DNA from: an uncultured bacterium | GTDB lineage: Bacteria > Verrucomicrobiota > Kiritimatiellia > RFP12 > UBA1067 | Direction: 5' to 3' | Assembly (NCBI GenBank): GCA_902779075.1 | Contig: CACZAK010000005.1 | Span: 30,827-94,826, forward strand | Length of the DNA stretch: 64,000 nucleotides | Part shown: positions 8,067 to 17,233 of the stretch, in pieces | How the letters are laid out: each line of letters begins with the position of its first letter | Numbering within the stretch: position 1 is the first letter of the stretch | Program-made: the position numbers and the translations under genes | Notes under the pieces: generated by a model | What the model saw: the letters and a program-made list of their open reading frames with translations, nothing else | What the model was told of the DNA's origin: nothing | Databases searched by the model: none

Positions 8067-8999
8067 TCACCCGCGATGGCGGCGTCGCTTTGCCGTAGGC
8101 GCTGCTGGCTTTACAAGAGCGGCCTTCTTCGCAGGTTTTGCCTTCCTGGCAGGCTGAACCTTGGCAACTGCACGCCTCTTTGCCTTAGGCGCAGCGCACT
8201 TCGCAGGTGCCGCCTTGAGTGCTGGCCGTTTCTTTGCCGGCGCTCTCTTGGACTGTTTCTTGCTCGCAGTCTTCTTCCCGCCAAGTAATTGCTGAATACT
8301 CACTTTCCTCAAACGCCGTGCCGAGGTATGTTTAAGCATATCAGAAAGAGAACCCGCAACTTCTATATACTCATCATCATCGTCGGATTCCACATCCCAA
8401 TCATCATCTTCCTCCTCCTCGTCATCATCGTCCTCTTCGTCCTCATCATTCTCTTCATCATCCGAGTCGTAATCGACGTCATCGAAGGAGCTATCCCCAC
8501 AACCCAAACCGGTAGAACACCATTCAACCGAATCCACACCGAATGCTTCTGCCACGAGTTCGGCAATTTCATCTTCGGACCAGATTACGTCATCTGGTTC
8601 ACTGCCGGTGATGCAATAGGCAGTAAACTTATGGCAATTGTTATCAGTAACTCCATACTCGCCGCGTGACCTATTCAGCCAAGCCCTGGCACGGCGGGCG
8701 ATCTCTGCGCTTCCAAGAGCCTCGCCATCACACGCGGCAACGTAAATAAATGCCCCTGTACGCGCCATAGAATCGGAATCGCCATTCAAAAACTCGTCCG
8801 GAGAGACGGCGCGGACTCGCGCACGGCCATTGATCTCCGTCACTTCTGCAATCCGGTCATTACCGAGATAGATCCCCGTGTGACTAGCCATATTGAGGGC
8901 AAGATCGCACTTCAAAACCGATCCAACAACTGGCTTCACATCTTCACTGAAGATATTCTTCTCGATGCTTTCACCCAAACCAAACCATCCAATAGACAT
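8067..8999 (-). CDS. LRAT/NlpC-P60-like protein with acidic belt and histone-H1-like tail (last gene of operon B)
   Basis: The protein has 310 residues, with GAAAGGAAAGAG just upstream of the ATG. Residues about 20-135 resemble an LRAT-type NlpC/P60 domain: His40 in 'ASHTGIYLG' and Cys122 in 'DNNCHKFTAYC', matching the H...NCxHF catalytic arrangement of permuted papain-like folds that act as acyltransferases, amidases or phospholipases. Residues about 165-215 are an almost unbroken Asp/Glu belt. Residues about 235-310 are Lys/Ala/Pro-rich (AKKRP, PAKKAA repeats), like histone H1 or bacterial nucleoid tails. The opposite charges could self-neutralise, or bind nucleic acid or membrane. It is a plausible effector of the system; that is inference. 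Confidence 0.7.
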   Translation of the reverse strand: MSIGWFGLGESIEKNIFSEDVKPVVGSVLKCDLALNMASHTGIYLGNDRIAEVTEINGRARVRAVSPDEFLNGDSDSMARTGAFIYVAACDGEALGSAEIARRARAWLNRSRGEYGVTDNNCHKFTAYCITGSEPDDVIWSEDEIAELVAEAFGVDSVEWCSTGLGCGDSSFDDVDYDSDDEENDEDEEDDDDEEEEDDDWDVESDDDDEYIEVAGSLSDMLKHTSARRLRKVSIQQLLGGKKTASKKQSKRAPAKKRPALKAAPAKCAAPKAKRRAVAKVQPARKAKPAKKAALVKPAAPTAKRRRHRG

Positions 9000-9210
9000 T
9001 TCTCTTTCCTTTCACGTTAATGTTCTTCACGACGGCGAACAGTCGTATTCTCCAATTCTTGCTAAAGTGACATTGAGAAACATTCCACGACCTTCTAGCT
9101 TATCGGTAGAACTATCTCGGCCTGTAAGCGAACATGACAAAAAGCTTTCTATTCATATCCGTGAACCTGGCGGCAAGCCATCCCATGTCCATTTGTGGCC
9201 ACATCACCAA
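9000..9210. other. 211-bp gap inside operon B
   Basis: This is the largest gap in operon B. I see no convincing gene. The plus frame encodes about 70 residues ending 'SHVHLWPHHQLTLITSA', but it lacks a ribosome-binding site and is antisense to the operon. It may hold an internal promoter or the remnant of a lost gene. Confidence 0.35.
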
Positions 9211-9807
9211 TTAACGCTCATTACATCGGCGTAGGTTTTCCATACATCGCTGCTTGCAATAAGCAATGAAATCATCAGGTTCAAGTTCCGCTACGGAAAC
9301 TTCTTCGTCCCGCTCTTCATCGGTTCGCAACGGCGGGATGCCAACTGGTTCAGGGATAGTTGGCAAAGTACCCAAATCATCTTCAGTGTTTCCCAATCGC
9401 GCGAGATAGAGATGCAGAATGCCTTTCGTTTCCGTATTTACCGATTTGGGGGCACAAATAACAGGCGGTCGACCAAACTTGAAGGAACTAAGCGCGTCAT
9501 GTATGGCATCCAATGACCAAGAGGTTTTTTCCACCTGCTTAAAGCCAACCGCAGCCAACATGTTGGAGATTTCATCCACTTCAACCAAGGGGTTTGAAAG
9601 GAACACAAAATCCACTAGACATGTCTCAGGATCACAATTCGTTGATTCACACCAAGAAGACCAATACTTCTTCTTATCCATAAAGTCTACAAAGGGCTCG
9701 CCCTCTATTGGAACAACGCAATAACCTGTCTCGTCCTTACGACACATTGCAATCGTATTGTTCAAGACGACAAAAAGATATTCGTAATCGCACATTAGGC
9801 CAACCAC
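9211..9807 (-). CDS. Operon B protein of unknown function (198 aa)
   Basis: This is a soluble, acidic protein of 198 residues with no signal peptide, membrane segment or motif I recognise. It begins MVGLMCDYEYLFVVLNNTIA, contains a Trp-rich centre ('KKYWSSWCES', 'KTSWSLD') and ends in a Cys-containing helix 'FIAYCKQRCMENLRRCNER'. Its start overlaps the end of the 78-residue gene by 13 bp, so the two are translationally linked. Its position between the glycine-zipper and LRAT-like genes suggests an adaptor or immunity-type role, but nothing in the sequence shows it. Confidence 0.6.
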   Translation of the reverse strand: MVGLMCDYEYLFVVLNNTIAMCRKDETGYCVVPIEGEPFVDFMDKKKYWSSWCESTNCDPETCLVDFVFLSNPLVEVDEISNMLAAVGFKQVEKTSWSLDAIHDALSSFKFGRPPVICAPKSVNTETKGILHLYLARLGNTEDDLGTLPTIPEPVGIPPLRTDEERDEEVSVAELEPDDFIAYCKQRCMENLRRCNER

Positions 9808-10031
9808 TCCCTATCAAACTTTGATTTCTCACTTTGAAAGCCGTTATACGATTTAACCAAAGTGTCGCGGTAGTTGCCATAATCTTTCACAATAATGTTA
9901 CACATCTCATCAAAATCAGAACTGACAACCTTGTCTTCAACATGCCTGAGCCTGGGTTCAATCCGCCCTCTTAGGCAATCCATATCGAACCAGACCAATG
10001 GTCCTTTAGGTTTATCTGTTAATTCGCTCAT
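9795..10031 (-). CDS. Small operon B protein of unknown function (78 aa)
   Basis: The protein has 78 residues, MSELTDKPKGPLVWFDMDCL at the N-terminus, then mostly charged helix (RLRHVEDKVV, EKSKFDREWLA). No family is recognised. It overlaps the following 198-residue gene by 13 bp and follows the glycine-zipper gene by 57 bp. A WXG100-like helical hairpin is conceivable from size and helical content, but there is no clear WxG motif. Confidence 0.5.
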   Translation of the reverse strand: MSELTDKPKGPLVWFDMDCLRGRIEPRLRHVEDKVVSSDFDEMCNIIVKDYGNYRDTLVKSYNGFQSEKSKFDREWLA

Positions 10032-10088
10032 CTATGAGTTCCTTTGCTATTCGCTTTAAATACGATAGAAACATACGACTCAAATTGA

Positions 10089-10913
10089 TTATTTTCCCTT
10101 CTCGTATTCACGCTTCATGTCCTCAAGCGACATGTTCGTTTGAATAGTTGAGCCATTACCCAACGCCCGTTCCACCAGCTGCATTGTGGAATGGCCATCG
10201 TCATCACCATGTTCGATTTCGCCACGAAGGCAAACCGACAAATCACTGGCGTCTTTCACCCCTGCAGCCGACATCCTCTCCAACACGCCATTTCCTTCAC
10301 CATCGCAAATATCTTTCGCCGTCAAACCAATCTTTGCGCAATCCAAGAAGAAGTCCATCGGCGTAGCCATGTTCAACTTTTCAGAAATCGCCCTGATTTG
10401 TATGCCGACACCAAGCGTACGGCACAACCACTTGTGCCCTTCTGCCGTCATCCCTTGCGGAACCACCCCCTTTTGGAACTCGGCCTTCTTCAATGCCTCG
10501 AGATAAGCCTGTGTACTATCGAAATTTTCCCGCTTTATCTCAGGATGCTGCAAGGCCCTCTCACCTAGTTCTTCTTGGTCCTCTCCGTCTCCAATCCCCA
10601 GAATCGCCGCTACCGTTTGAATGATCGCAAAAGTATTTTCGGTAATCTCAATAATCTTCTTAATGTCTAGGTTCGGAAATTGTGCGATGAATGTCGTGAT
10701 GGCCGCGCATACAGCCTTACCTGCGGCAGCCAGAGCCGTACCAATCGTAGATGCGACAGATGCTATACCAGCGCCTATCGCACTTATGGCACTGGCCAGC
10801 CCAGCCACAGTACTGCCGACAGCCGCGACTGCGCCCGTAACCGCCGCGCCAACAGCGCAAGCTCCCGAACATAATGCTGAACCGATCGCACAGATGGCAC
10901 CAATTAAAAACAC
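10089..10913 (-). CDS. Glycine-zipper, membrane-active-looking protein (274 aa)
   Basis: Residues 1-78 are almost entirely Gly/Ala/Val/Ile/Ser/Cys with repeated GxxxG/AxxxG spacing (e.g. GAAVTGAVAAVGSTVAGLAS), without the charge pattern or cleavage site of a signal peptide. Such glycine zippers pack into pores or oligomeric membrane bundles in VacA-like and pore-forming proteins. The remaining ~195 residues are soluble, helical and acidic. It lies 24 bp after the HerA-like gene. It may be the membrane-inserting component or effector of the system, held in check by the chaperone-like ATPases. This role is inferred; no family is recognised. Confidence 0.6.
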   Translation of the reverse strand: MFLIGAICAIGSALCSGACAVGAAVTGAVAAVGSTVAGLASAISAIGAGIASVASTIGTALAAAGKAVCAAITTFIAQFPNLDIKKIIEITENTFAIIQTVAAILGIGDGEDQEELGERALQHPEIKRENFDSTQAYLEALKKAEFQKGVVPQGMTAEGHKWLCRTLGVGIQIRAISEKLNMATPMDFFLDCAKIGLTAKDICDGEGNGVLERMSAAGVKDASDLSVCLRGEIEHGDDDGHSTMQLVERALGNGSTIQTNMSLEDMKREYEKGK

Positions 10914-10937
10914 GATTTTCTCCGTTTTTATGTTTGT

Positions 10938-13900
10938 TTAAAATTTGACATTCGTGGAATTCGTTGTCGTAATTCGTTCAGGCAGCATTCTCAACATCTC
11001 CCTGGGAATGTTCATGCCTTCTTCTAGAACGATCTTCAATGTACGCTCAACGCTTGCAATGATCGTATCCCAAGAAACGACCTTGCAATCTGGCTCTCGC
11101 ATCCTCAGACACGCGTCATTGCGCAAATGGCAAGCGGCGAACATGCGGGATAGGACTTTTAACCCCTCTCCCCGTACTCCTTGAGCCAACAGAAAATCCA
11201 AGAGTTCTTTCAGTAAGTGTGATGCCCTCTTTGCGCTTCCCTTTTCAGATGGATTCTGCATAAAGGCAACGACTGCATCAAACGATTGATGCATAACATG
11301 TACGTAATAGGCATCCAACAATTTTACACTGGGATGCTTGGCCAACATCTCAAGTCCTGGGAATAGCCCTCTTCGATATGATTTGGCGAGGAACTTCAAT
11401 GCCTGTGACCGCAGTTCAAAGTCTTTAACAATTCTCTGATGCGAAGTATCAATACGCTTGGGCACCTTCACGTGAACAGCCTTTGGCCAATCGCCTGAGA
11501 ACACGATAGCGTGCCCGGTTCCCAAGCTTGAAAGGAAATTCTTCTGGTCATCGTTCAATGACATAGTCGCCCCAACCACTTCTTTGTCGTCCTGGGCAAA
11601 AAGGCGATGAATGATCTTAATGTTCGTGTTTTTCAACACATCGGACGTGAGTTTTGTCGGCACCTGATCGGCAATAATCATAGACTCCCCGTACTTGCGC
11701 ACTTCCGCCAACATGTCCGCGAAAGTCTCAACCGCCAGCCGCTTGTTTGGGTCATCGCCAGGTTCAAAGCGGGAAAGCAGTCGATGTGCCTCTTCAACTA
11801 GAGTTATATGGGCAATCTTCTGGTTGGTTCTATTGAACTTACGCTTGATGGCAACCATCAAGTTTGTGATCACAAACCCAATAACAAGGGCCTTCTGTTG
11901 TCCGTTGCGGATCTCCTCCAATTCCAGCACGACATTGTGGTCAAGAAGCTCTTCAAAGTTGATTGATCGCTTGCAATTCAGCATGCGCCCCTTCGCCCCG
12001 ACAAGCAATCCCCCCATACGCGCACGGATGCTCCCAAGATACTCGTCACGCAATCGGTCATCAAAACCGAGACTCTTTACATGCTCCTCCGCCAAACGCA
12101 CAACGTCCGCCAAGGTTGGAAACGAATAAACGCCATCGGCAAAGGCATCCTTGCCATAGTATCTGTTGGTATTGGTATTGATGTCCCATCCACTGGCTTC
12201 ATAGGCCTTGTAGATGGCGCTTTCGAGAATCTGCGGGATTGCCGCCTCCATGTTGAACGCCGCAGTCATGCTTGCCATCAGCATGTCAACGCGCGCTGAA
12301 ATACTTTCCCCCTCGGTAAACTCCAACGGGTTAAGGAAGAAAGGCGCCCCGTCAATGTCATTTCCAAGGGTAAACACTAAAAGATCGTCGATTGTACAGC
12401 GCTTGTCTGCATCCGTACCCGTCTTTCGCATCAAGCTGCGGTACTCTGCCTTTGCAGGTTCAATGACTAAAAAATGCCTGCCGCTCTCCTCTCGACATGC
12501 ATCGCACAGCAATTGCTGACATGTCGTTGTCTTTCCGCTTCCCGTCACACCACCAATAAAAATGTGTCGGTCGAATTTCATTGTATCTAGGAACACATGA
12601 ATATTCTTTTTCTCCTCCCCGCCCTGAACAAGGTTACCAATCTCTATTGGCTCTGGCTTTTCTTCCTCCGCTCCGCCTTGTCCTTGCCTGTCCACATTCA
12701 GTCCGAATTCAACCTCCTTGCGCAATTTAACGCCGACAACCTCCTTTTGTGGCAGACCAGCGAGACGGCTCAGTTCTACCGTTGACATCCATGTACCATC
12801 ATAGAAAGAATCCTCTCCTTCGCATTTGCATGGACATTTCGAATGTGTAATGGCGTACTCTGCCACTCCCGCCCTCTGTGCTAAGAACTTTTCCCACACA
12901 GGCTGATGAAACGCCTGAAGTGCGCCAAAGAACGCATCGCCCATCGTTACGTCCTTTTCCACAAACGGCACCATGTTCCCTTCCGTACCAGAATAGATGG
13001 CCCGCATTACATTTGTCAGTTTGACGAGGACAGGCATACTAAAGGACGATAGAAGCGTCGATACCACAAACATTCCCCGCCCTTTTGCAGAGTCCAGGCG
13101 AGGATAAACCACATCATCAAGATGCTTCATCCAACATTGAAGTCGCTTACGCACATCTTCACGCCCCCAAGAGTCTCCATAGGTGATCGTACGGCCCGAC
13201 TGCGATGTAAGTTGCTCTGTAGTCCCTATTTGGAAACTAACCGATTCCGCATGTGTAAGGTTTTCCTGCTGAGTCCATCCATATTGTCCGCCATTGGACT
13301 TCTTGCCGCCATCAGAACTGTGTGAATCGGTAGTACTGGAGCAATTGGAAGTTACGCTCTGTGAAAAGGAAGGATTCTGCGTCTCGCTTTTCGAACTAGA
13401 TGTTCCCTGGCTTAGCGTTGTGCCAATATTTTCGGCTTTTGACTTTGACCTCTGTTGCTGGGATCGAGATGCCCATGACAAAGAATGATAGATCTCATCT
13501 AGCCTTCCCTCTATCGTGGACACTGCAATCGAATGCCCGTGTATTGGTTTCGCCAAAAGCAAGACGGCGAACTCCTCGCCTAACATGATGTCTATCAACC
13601 GATCAATACCACGGAAATGTTTTTCTTCATTATCTTTATTCTTCCCTGGGACACCTCTTAAGGTTTTGTAGAACGGTAACTTTTTTTGAGGTCTCTCCGC
13701 AGAATTCTTATCTATGCTTTTAGGAAACAACCGACGAATGAGATCATCAAACTCCTGTACTTTGACTGGGGAGACCCGACTACCTCGGAAATTTCCTCGA
13801 AGACTCTTTACAAGAATGTCGTCTCCTATTCCAGCAATGCTGAGACCTTGCGGCAACTTTTCCGTACGATCCTCAACCACCCCAAAATAGATACGAATTC

Positions 13901-14150
13901 CCATCTCGTCACCAACCAAAAGATAGATGACGTTTATTCCCGGAATGGTTAGGCTGGCAAAGACATTTGCCAACGCTTCTTCCTGCGGATACTTTTCCTC
14001 AAATGTGATTTCTTCAACACGATAGAGCCGCAAGGTGTCACGCCGGAACAAGATGCCCAACCTATGAATGTCGGCACTTCCCGACAAGTCATCCGACATC
14101 CAGTCAAACGACTTATTTGTCTTTATTTCTTGCTCGACGGTTCCTGACAT
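10938..14150 (-). CDS. HerA/DUF87-type ATPase with long N-terminal region (1070 aa)
   Basis: Walker A GGVTGSGKTTT is at about residue 537 and the Walker B-like 'ITLVEEAHRLL' at about 785. The region after it ('IIHRLFAQDDKEVVGATMS', then 'GHAIVFSGDWPKAVHVKVP') matches the C-terminal RecA core of HerA/DUF87 ATPases, hexameric pumps that translocate DNA or other polymers. The ~500-residue N-terminus contains a Ser/Gln-rich linker (about 225-290). The C-terminal ~200 residues are helical. Its ATG overlaps the Hsp70-like gene's stop (TAATG), so the two are made together. No NurA nuclease is adjacent, unlike classical HerA-NurA pairs. It is probably the motor of the system. Confidence 0.8.
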   Translation of the reverse strand: MSGTVEQEIKTNKSFDWMSDDLSGSADIHRLGILFRRDTLRLYRVEEITFEEKYPQEEALANVFASLTIPGINVIYLLVGDEMGIRIYFGVVEDRTEKLPQGLSIAGIGDDILVKSLRGNFRGSRVSPVKVQEFDDLIRRLFPKSIDKNSAERPQKKLPFYKTLRGVPGKNKDNEEKHFRGIDRLIDIMLGEEFAVLLLAKPIHGHSIAVSTIEGRLDEIYHSLSWASRSQQQRSKSKAENIGTTLSQGTSSSKSETQNPSFSQSVTSNCSSTTDSHSSDGGKKSNGGQYGWTQQENLTHAESVSFQIGTTEQLTSQSGRTITYGDSWGREDVRKRLQCWMKHLDDVVYPRLDSAKGRGMFVVSTLLSSFSMPVLVKLTNVMRAIYSGTEGNMVPFVEKDVTMGDAFFGALQAFHQPVWEKFLAQRAGVAEYAITHSKCPCKCEGEDSFYDGTWMSTVELSRLAGLPQKEVVGVKLRKEVEFGLNVDRQGQGGAEEEKPEPIEIGNLVQGGEEKKNIHVFLDTMKFDRHIFIGGVTGSGKTTTCQQLLCDACREESGRHFLVIEPAKAEYRSLMRKTGTDADKRCTIDDLLVFTLGNDIDGAPFFLNPLEFTEGESISARVDMLMASMTAAFNMEAAIPQILESAIYKAYEASGWDINTNTNRYYGKDAFADGVYSFPTLADVVRLAEEHVKSLGFDDRLRDEYLGSIRARMGGLLVGAKGRMLNCKRSINFEELLDHNVVLELEEIRNGQQKALVIGFVITNLMVAIKRKFNRTNQKIAHITLVEEAHRLLSRFEPGDDPNKRLAVETFADMLAEVRKYGESMIIADQVPTKLTSDVLKNTNIKIIHRLFAQDDKEVVGATMSLNDDQKNFLSSLGTGHAIVFSGDWPKAVHVKVPKRIDTSHQRIVKDFELRSQALKFLAKSYRRGLFPGLEMLAKHPSVKLLDAYYVHVMHQSFDAVVAFMQNPSEKGSAKRASHLLKELLDFLLAQGVRGEGLKVLSRMFAACHLRNDACLRMREPDCKVVSWDTIIASVERTLKIVLEEGMNIPREMLRMLPERITTTNSTNVKF

Positions 14151-17100
14151 TACCGTCCCTCCTTCAGTTCCACAGTCCCTGATTGTTCAGTTTTCCCAAT
14201 CGGATTCCCATCTTTATCCACGCTGGAGACTCGCCACTCTATCGTAGATGGCCCCTTGCATCTTATCAACACCCGCTTTTCTGGAACTCGGGTGAACTGA
14301 ATTGTTTCTCGCATCAGCCGACTTGAAACACGCATTTCACCCGTCCCCGCTTCGCTTGACGAAGTAAAATACAATTGGACGATCCCACCTTCGACATCCG
14401 AGGTACATAACGGGTGCCATCCTCCGTATGGCGTTTCAGGCCGCAATGTCGGCTTGAACACATCACGACGTGCAAGCCCGACAAAGAACCTGAAATGTAC
14501 TTCTCCGCCACCCTTCTCAGAACGATTCTCGTCAATGACCTTGATACCACGTCCAGGAGCAGAAAAAACCAAGCCAAACGCCACCCCTGTCTTGCCATTT
14601 ACCCCTTTCGCCAACAGAGGCGAGGATTCTCCCTCGGAAACAGCATTCGCCTTTCTTCCAGATTCATACTCTTCATTAAGCTTACGACAGAAAGCCGCAT
14701 CTTCAACAGGCCCCCGACTGCCCGTTTCTGTTTTATCTCCGGGCACTGCTGCATTGTCCGTAGTCATAGCTTCAGGCCGAAGTTCTGACGACCACATGTA
14801 TCCCAGCGGTGGATGAACTTTAAAAACATCCTTACCCGTTCCGAGTTCCCCCTTGCAGACTTTCTCAGCAAAACCAACCACTTCATTCTCGAAAACATCC
14901 CTGACAAAAGATGATTTCGACGAATTGCCGGCCAAAAGAATGTGAATCGGCTGTCCCTTGATTTTTTTTCTGAGGTCGCCATTAAGCCGACCGAAAGCAC
15001 TAACAAGTGCCTCAAAGAAATTCTTTACCCCATCAGTTATGCGGCGCTTGATAATCGCATGAAGCTTTTTGACATCCACCTCAAGTTCAAGGTTTTCAAC
15101 CTCTCCGTCCGAGGAGAACATATCGCATGTGACTTTCGACAAATTACCACTTGAATCCGGATTCTCCCAAACATCACGCAACTTCTCCGACAACTTGTAG
15201 AGGTTAACCCGTCCCTCTTGGGAATCGCCGATCAAGGCCTCGAATCCAGCCTTCTTGTCGCATTGATGTGGGGATGCCAATGGGAAAAACCTCTCGCCTT
15301 CTTCTGGCGCAACCTTATCGCGATTGTCGGTATACACCACATAAGCCAATTCCTCCAGAAGATTCTCGCCCCCCAAATACGTCTCTCCTCCAGATCCGAA
15401 ATGATCTATCACGTAATCAGCGTTCCACTTGTCAAATTCCGCCTCCTCAGTTAAACGCCAAATGCCAAAATCGAAATCTGTCGTACCACCGCCAAAATCA
15501 AATACAGCGTACGGTATGGGATGCGTTGAATCAAGATTGAGGCACTTAAGCGCACAAACCGCATAAGCGGCGGGCTCGCTAACGCCTGCCGAGACGCTGA
15601 ACATTTTTTGGCATTCACAATCATCTAGGATTGCGGCTGGAAGCGACCTACGAATTCCACGCGTGAAACTGTCACGGATTCGTTCTCGAATCGTGGCGTT
15701 GAATGTAGCGGGAAAGCTAAGAATGTACCGAAGAACCACTTTCTTCTCTGCCATGTTATTCACAGCGAGACCAATGTAATAAGCATAGATTTCTATTGGA
15801 TCCAACTCGCCTGGCTTGATATCCATGTATGTCGGCAATGTCAGACATTTATTGTTCATCCTGCTGCAAACCACTATCCGCCGATCTCCATATCCGGCCC
15901 ATTGCTTTAAGCCCGCGAAGAACGACAGGTTGGCCCTCGCATTCTTCTTGCTGACACCATTCAGATCGCTCTTCGCTTCGTGAGAAGACTTGATGTCGGC
16001 CCAACGTGTGAACGGACGTCCATCACTTGATCGATAATCACGCAAGAAGGAATTTATGTCTAGGAATTCCAACATCGTCGGATTCTCGTAGTGCTGCGGC
16101 TGCGGTGCTTTCGTATAATCATCAACACCAATGCGCAGAGCCTCTTCATCCGAATCCCACCGTACCACGACTGTGCTTTTCGTACCAAAGTCAATCCCCA
16201 CGAACCCGTTCGCGACAACATCCGTGACGGGGTTGCGAGCAAACATCTTATTAGGTAAATTCACAGAGATCCCACAATTTCCGGAATGTCGCTGCGCCTT
16301 CCCTTTACCTTTTGCCTCTGTGTTCTTGTCTCTCCGTTTCCAAAGATCCCAATGGCCCTGATTGGGATCTTCCAATACTCTTGACGAAAAAATAGGTTGG
16401 TTATTGCGCATTCGGTCAGTAGAAAGAAGAATGTCTGTAATGACATCCGACAAGTCCACGGACAACTTCCCTGAAGCATGTTCAAAGTGAGAACAAAGTG
16501 CGCGTAACGTTCTCAATTGCGCTATCAGCTTCTGCTCGTATACATCCGCCAATTCCACTTCTATCTGCACCAGTGTCAAAAGAGACTGACTTGACTCGCA
16601 ATCCTTTTGTTTCAGTCGAAAATCCTGGCGGCAAACAATCGGCATTCCCATGCCATAAGGATAATCTATAAATCGTTTATATGTAGTCTCTATTATTTGT
16701 TGGGACTTATCGTTTGAATTTTCTTCTGAGCTATACCATGAAATTTCTTTTTCAAAGTTACACTTCGCATAGAAGGTTTTCTTCAACACATTATCGCTAA
16801 ACAAATTGCGGATGGGGAGATCCGAACGCAGGCAAGAAAACACCCATTCACCGATCGAATCATCCTTGCTTAGAAGATTCTCCTTAAAAAAGGACACTGA
16901 AGTTTCTACCATGCGCTTTAGGATGTCCATCCATTCACCGCCCGACATATTGCCATGACACTTCTCAAGGCTCGCGATGCTCGGCATGAAAACATCCAAT
17001 TGCGGATAGTACGACATTCCTGACGCCGCCAACTTAATTTCATGCATATTATCGCCATCAGGTTTCAGAAATTGCAAGCATTTCTCACTCAGTAAGCGAT

Positions 17101-17182
17101 CGGCTTCAACAAGGATTCGTCTCGACACTCCTTCATCAAAGTTTGCAACCTGTACTTCTTTCACTTGATCCTGCATGCGCAT
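14150..17182 (-). CDS. Hsp70-like (actin-fold) ATPase, 1010 aa
   Basis: The start at 17182 follows GAGAGGAAAAG. The first ~325 residues have no recognised fold. The Hsp70/actin ATPase core follows: phosphate-1 'VGIDFGTKSTVVV' (about 330), phosphate-2 'YAVFDFGGGTTDFDFGIW' (about 559) and an adenosine-type 'HILLAGNSSKS' (about 745). The C-terminal ~200 residues are beta-rich and polar, not the canonical DnaK substrate domain. At 1010 residues it is far larger than DnaK (about 640). The preceding gene encodes a GrpE-like protein, so nucleotide cycling is probably dedicated. Size and context recall large Hsp70-like proteins in SrfABC-type loci, but I cannot establish homology. Confidence 0.8.
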   Translation of the reverse strand: MRMQDQVKEVQVANFDEGVSRRILVEADRLLSEKCLQFLKPDGDNMHEIKLAASGMSYYPQLDVFMPSIASLEKCHGNMSGGEWMDILKRMVETSVSFFKENLLSKDDSIGEWVFSCLRSDLPIRNLFSDNVLKKTFYAKCNFEKEISWYSSEENSNDKSQQIIETTYKRFIDYPYGMGMPIVCRQDFRLKQKDCESSQSLLTLVQIEVELADVYEQKLIAQLRTLRALCSHFEHASGKLSVDLSDVITDILLSTDRMRNNQPIFSSRVLEDPNQGHWDLWKRRDKNTEAKGKGKAQRHSGNCGISVNLPNKMFARNPVTDVVANGFVGIDFGTKSTVVVRWDSDEEALRIGVDDYTKAPQPQHYENPTMLEFLDINSFLRDYRSSDGRPFTRWADIKSSHEAKSDLNGVSKKNARANLSFFAGLKQWAGYGDRRIVVCSRMNNKCLTLPTYMDIKPGELDPIEIYAYYIGLAVNNMAEKKVVLRYILSFPATFNATIRERIRDSFTRGIRRSLPAAILDDCECQKMFSVSAGVSEPAAYAVCALKCLNLDSTHPIPYAVFDFGGGTTDFDFGIWRLTEEAEFDKWNADYVIDHFGSGGETYLGGENLLEELAYVVYTDNRDKVAPEEGERFFPLASPHQCDKKAGFEALIGDSQEGRVNLYKLSEKLRDVWENPDSSGNLSKVTCDMFSSDGEVENLELEVDVKKLHAIIKRRITDGVKNFFEALVSAFGRLNGDLRKKIKGQPIHILLAGNSSKSSFVRDVFENEVVGFAEKVCKGELGTGKDVFKVHPPLGYMWSSELRPEAMTTDNAAVPGDKTETGSRGPVEDAAFCRKLNEEYESGRKANAVSEGESSPLLAKGVNGKTGVAFGLVFSAPGRGIKVIDENRSEKGGGEVHFRFFVGLARRDVFKPTLRPETPYGGWHPLCTSDVEGGIVQLYFTSSSEAGTGEMRVSSRLMRETIQFTRVPEKRVLIRCKGPSTIEWRVSSVDKDGNPIGKTEQSGTVELKEGR

Positions 17183-17233
17183 GTGAAAACTTTTCCTCTC
17201 ATTTGGCTTTTTCGACTGTAATTCTACTACATG

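Noticed and set aside
9018..9234. Plus-strand small gene ending 'SHVHLWPHHQLTLITSA'
   Set aside because: It has no ribosome-binding site, is antisense to operon B and overlaps the end of the 198-residue gene. Noted only as a gap description.
14150..17182. SrfB homologue of an SrfABC toxin locus
   Set aside because: Similar size and Hsp70-like fold, but the core begins near residue 330 and no SrfA-like gene is seen. Kept only as a comparison.
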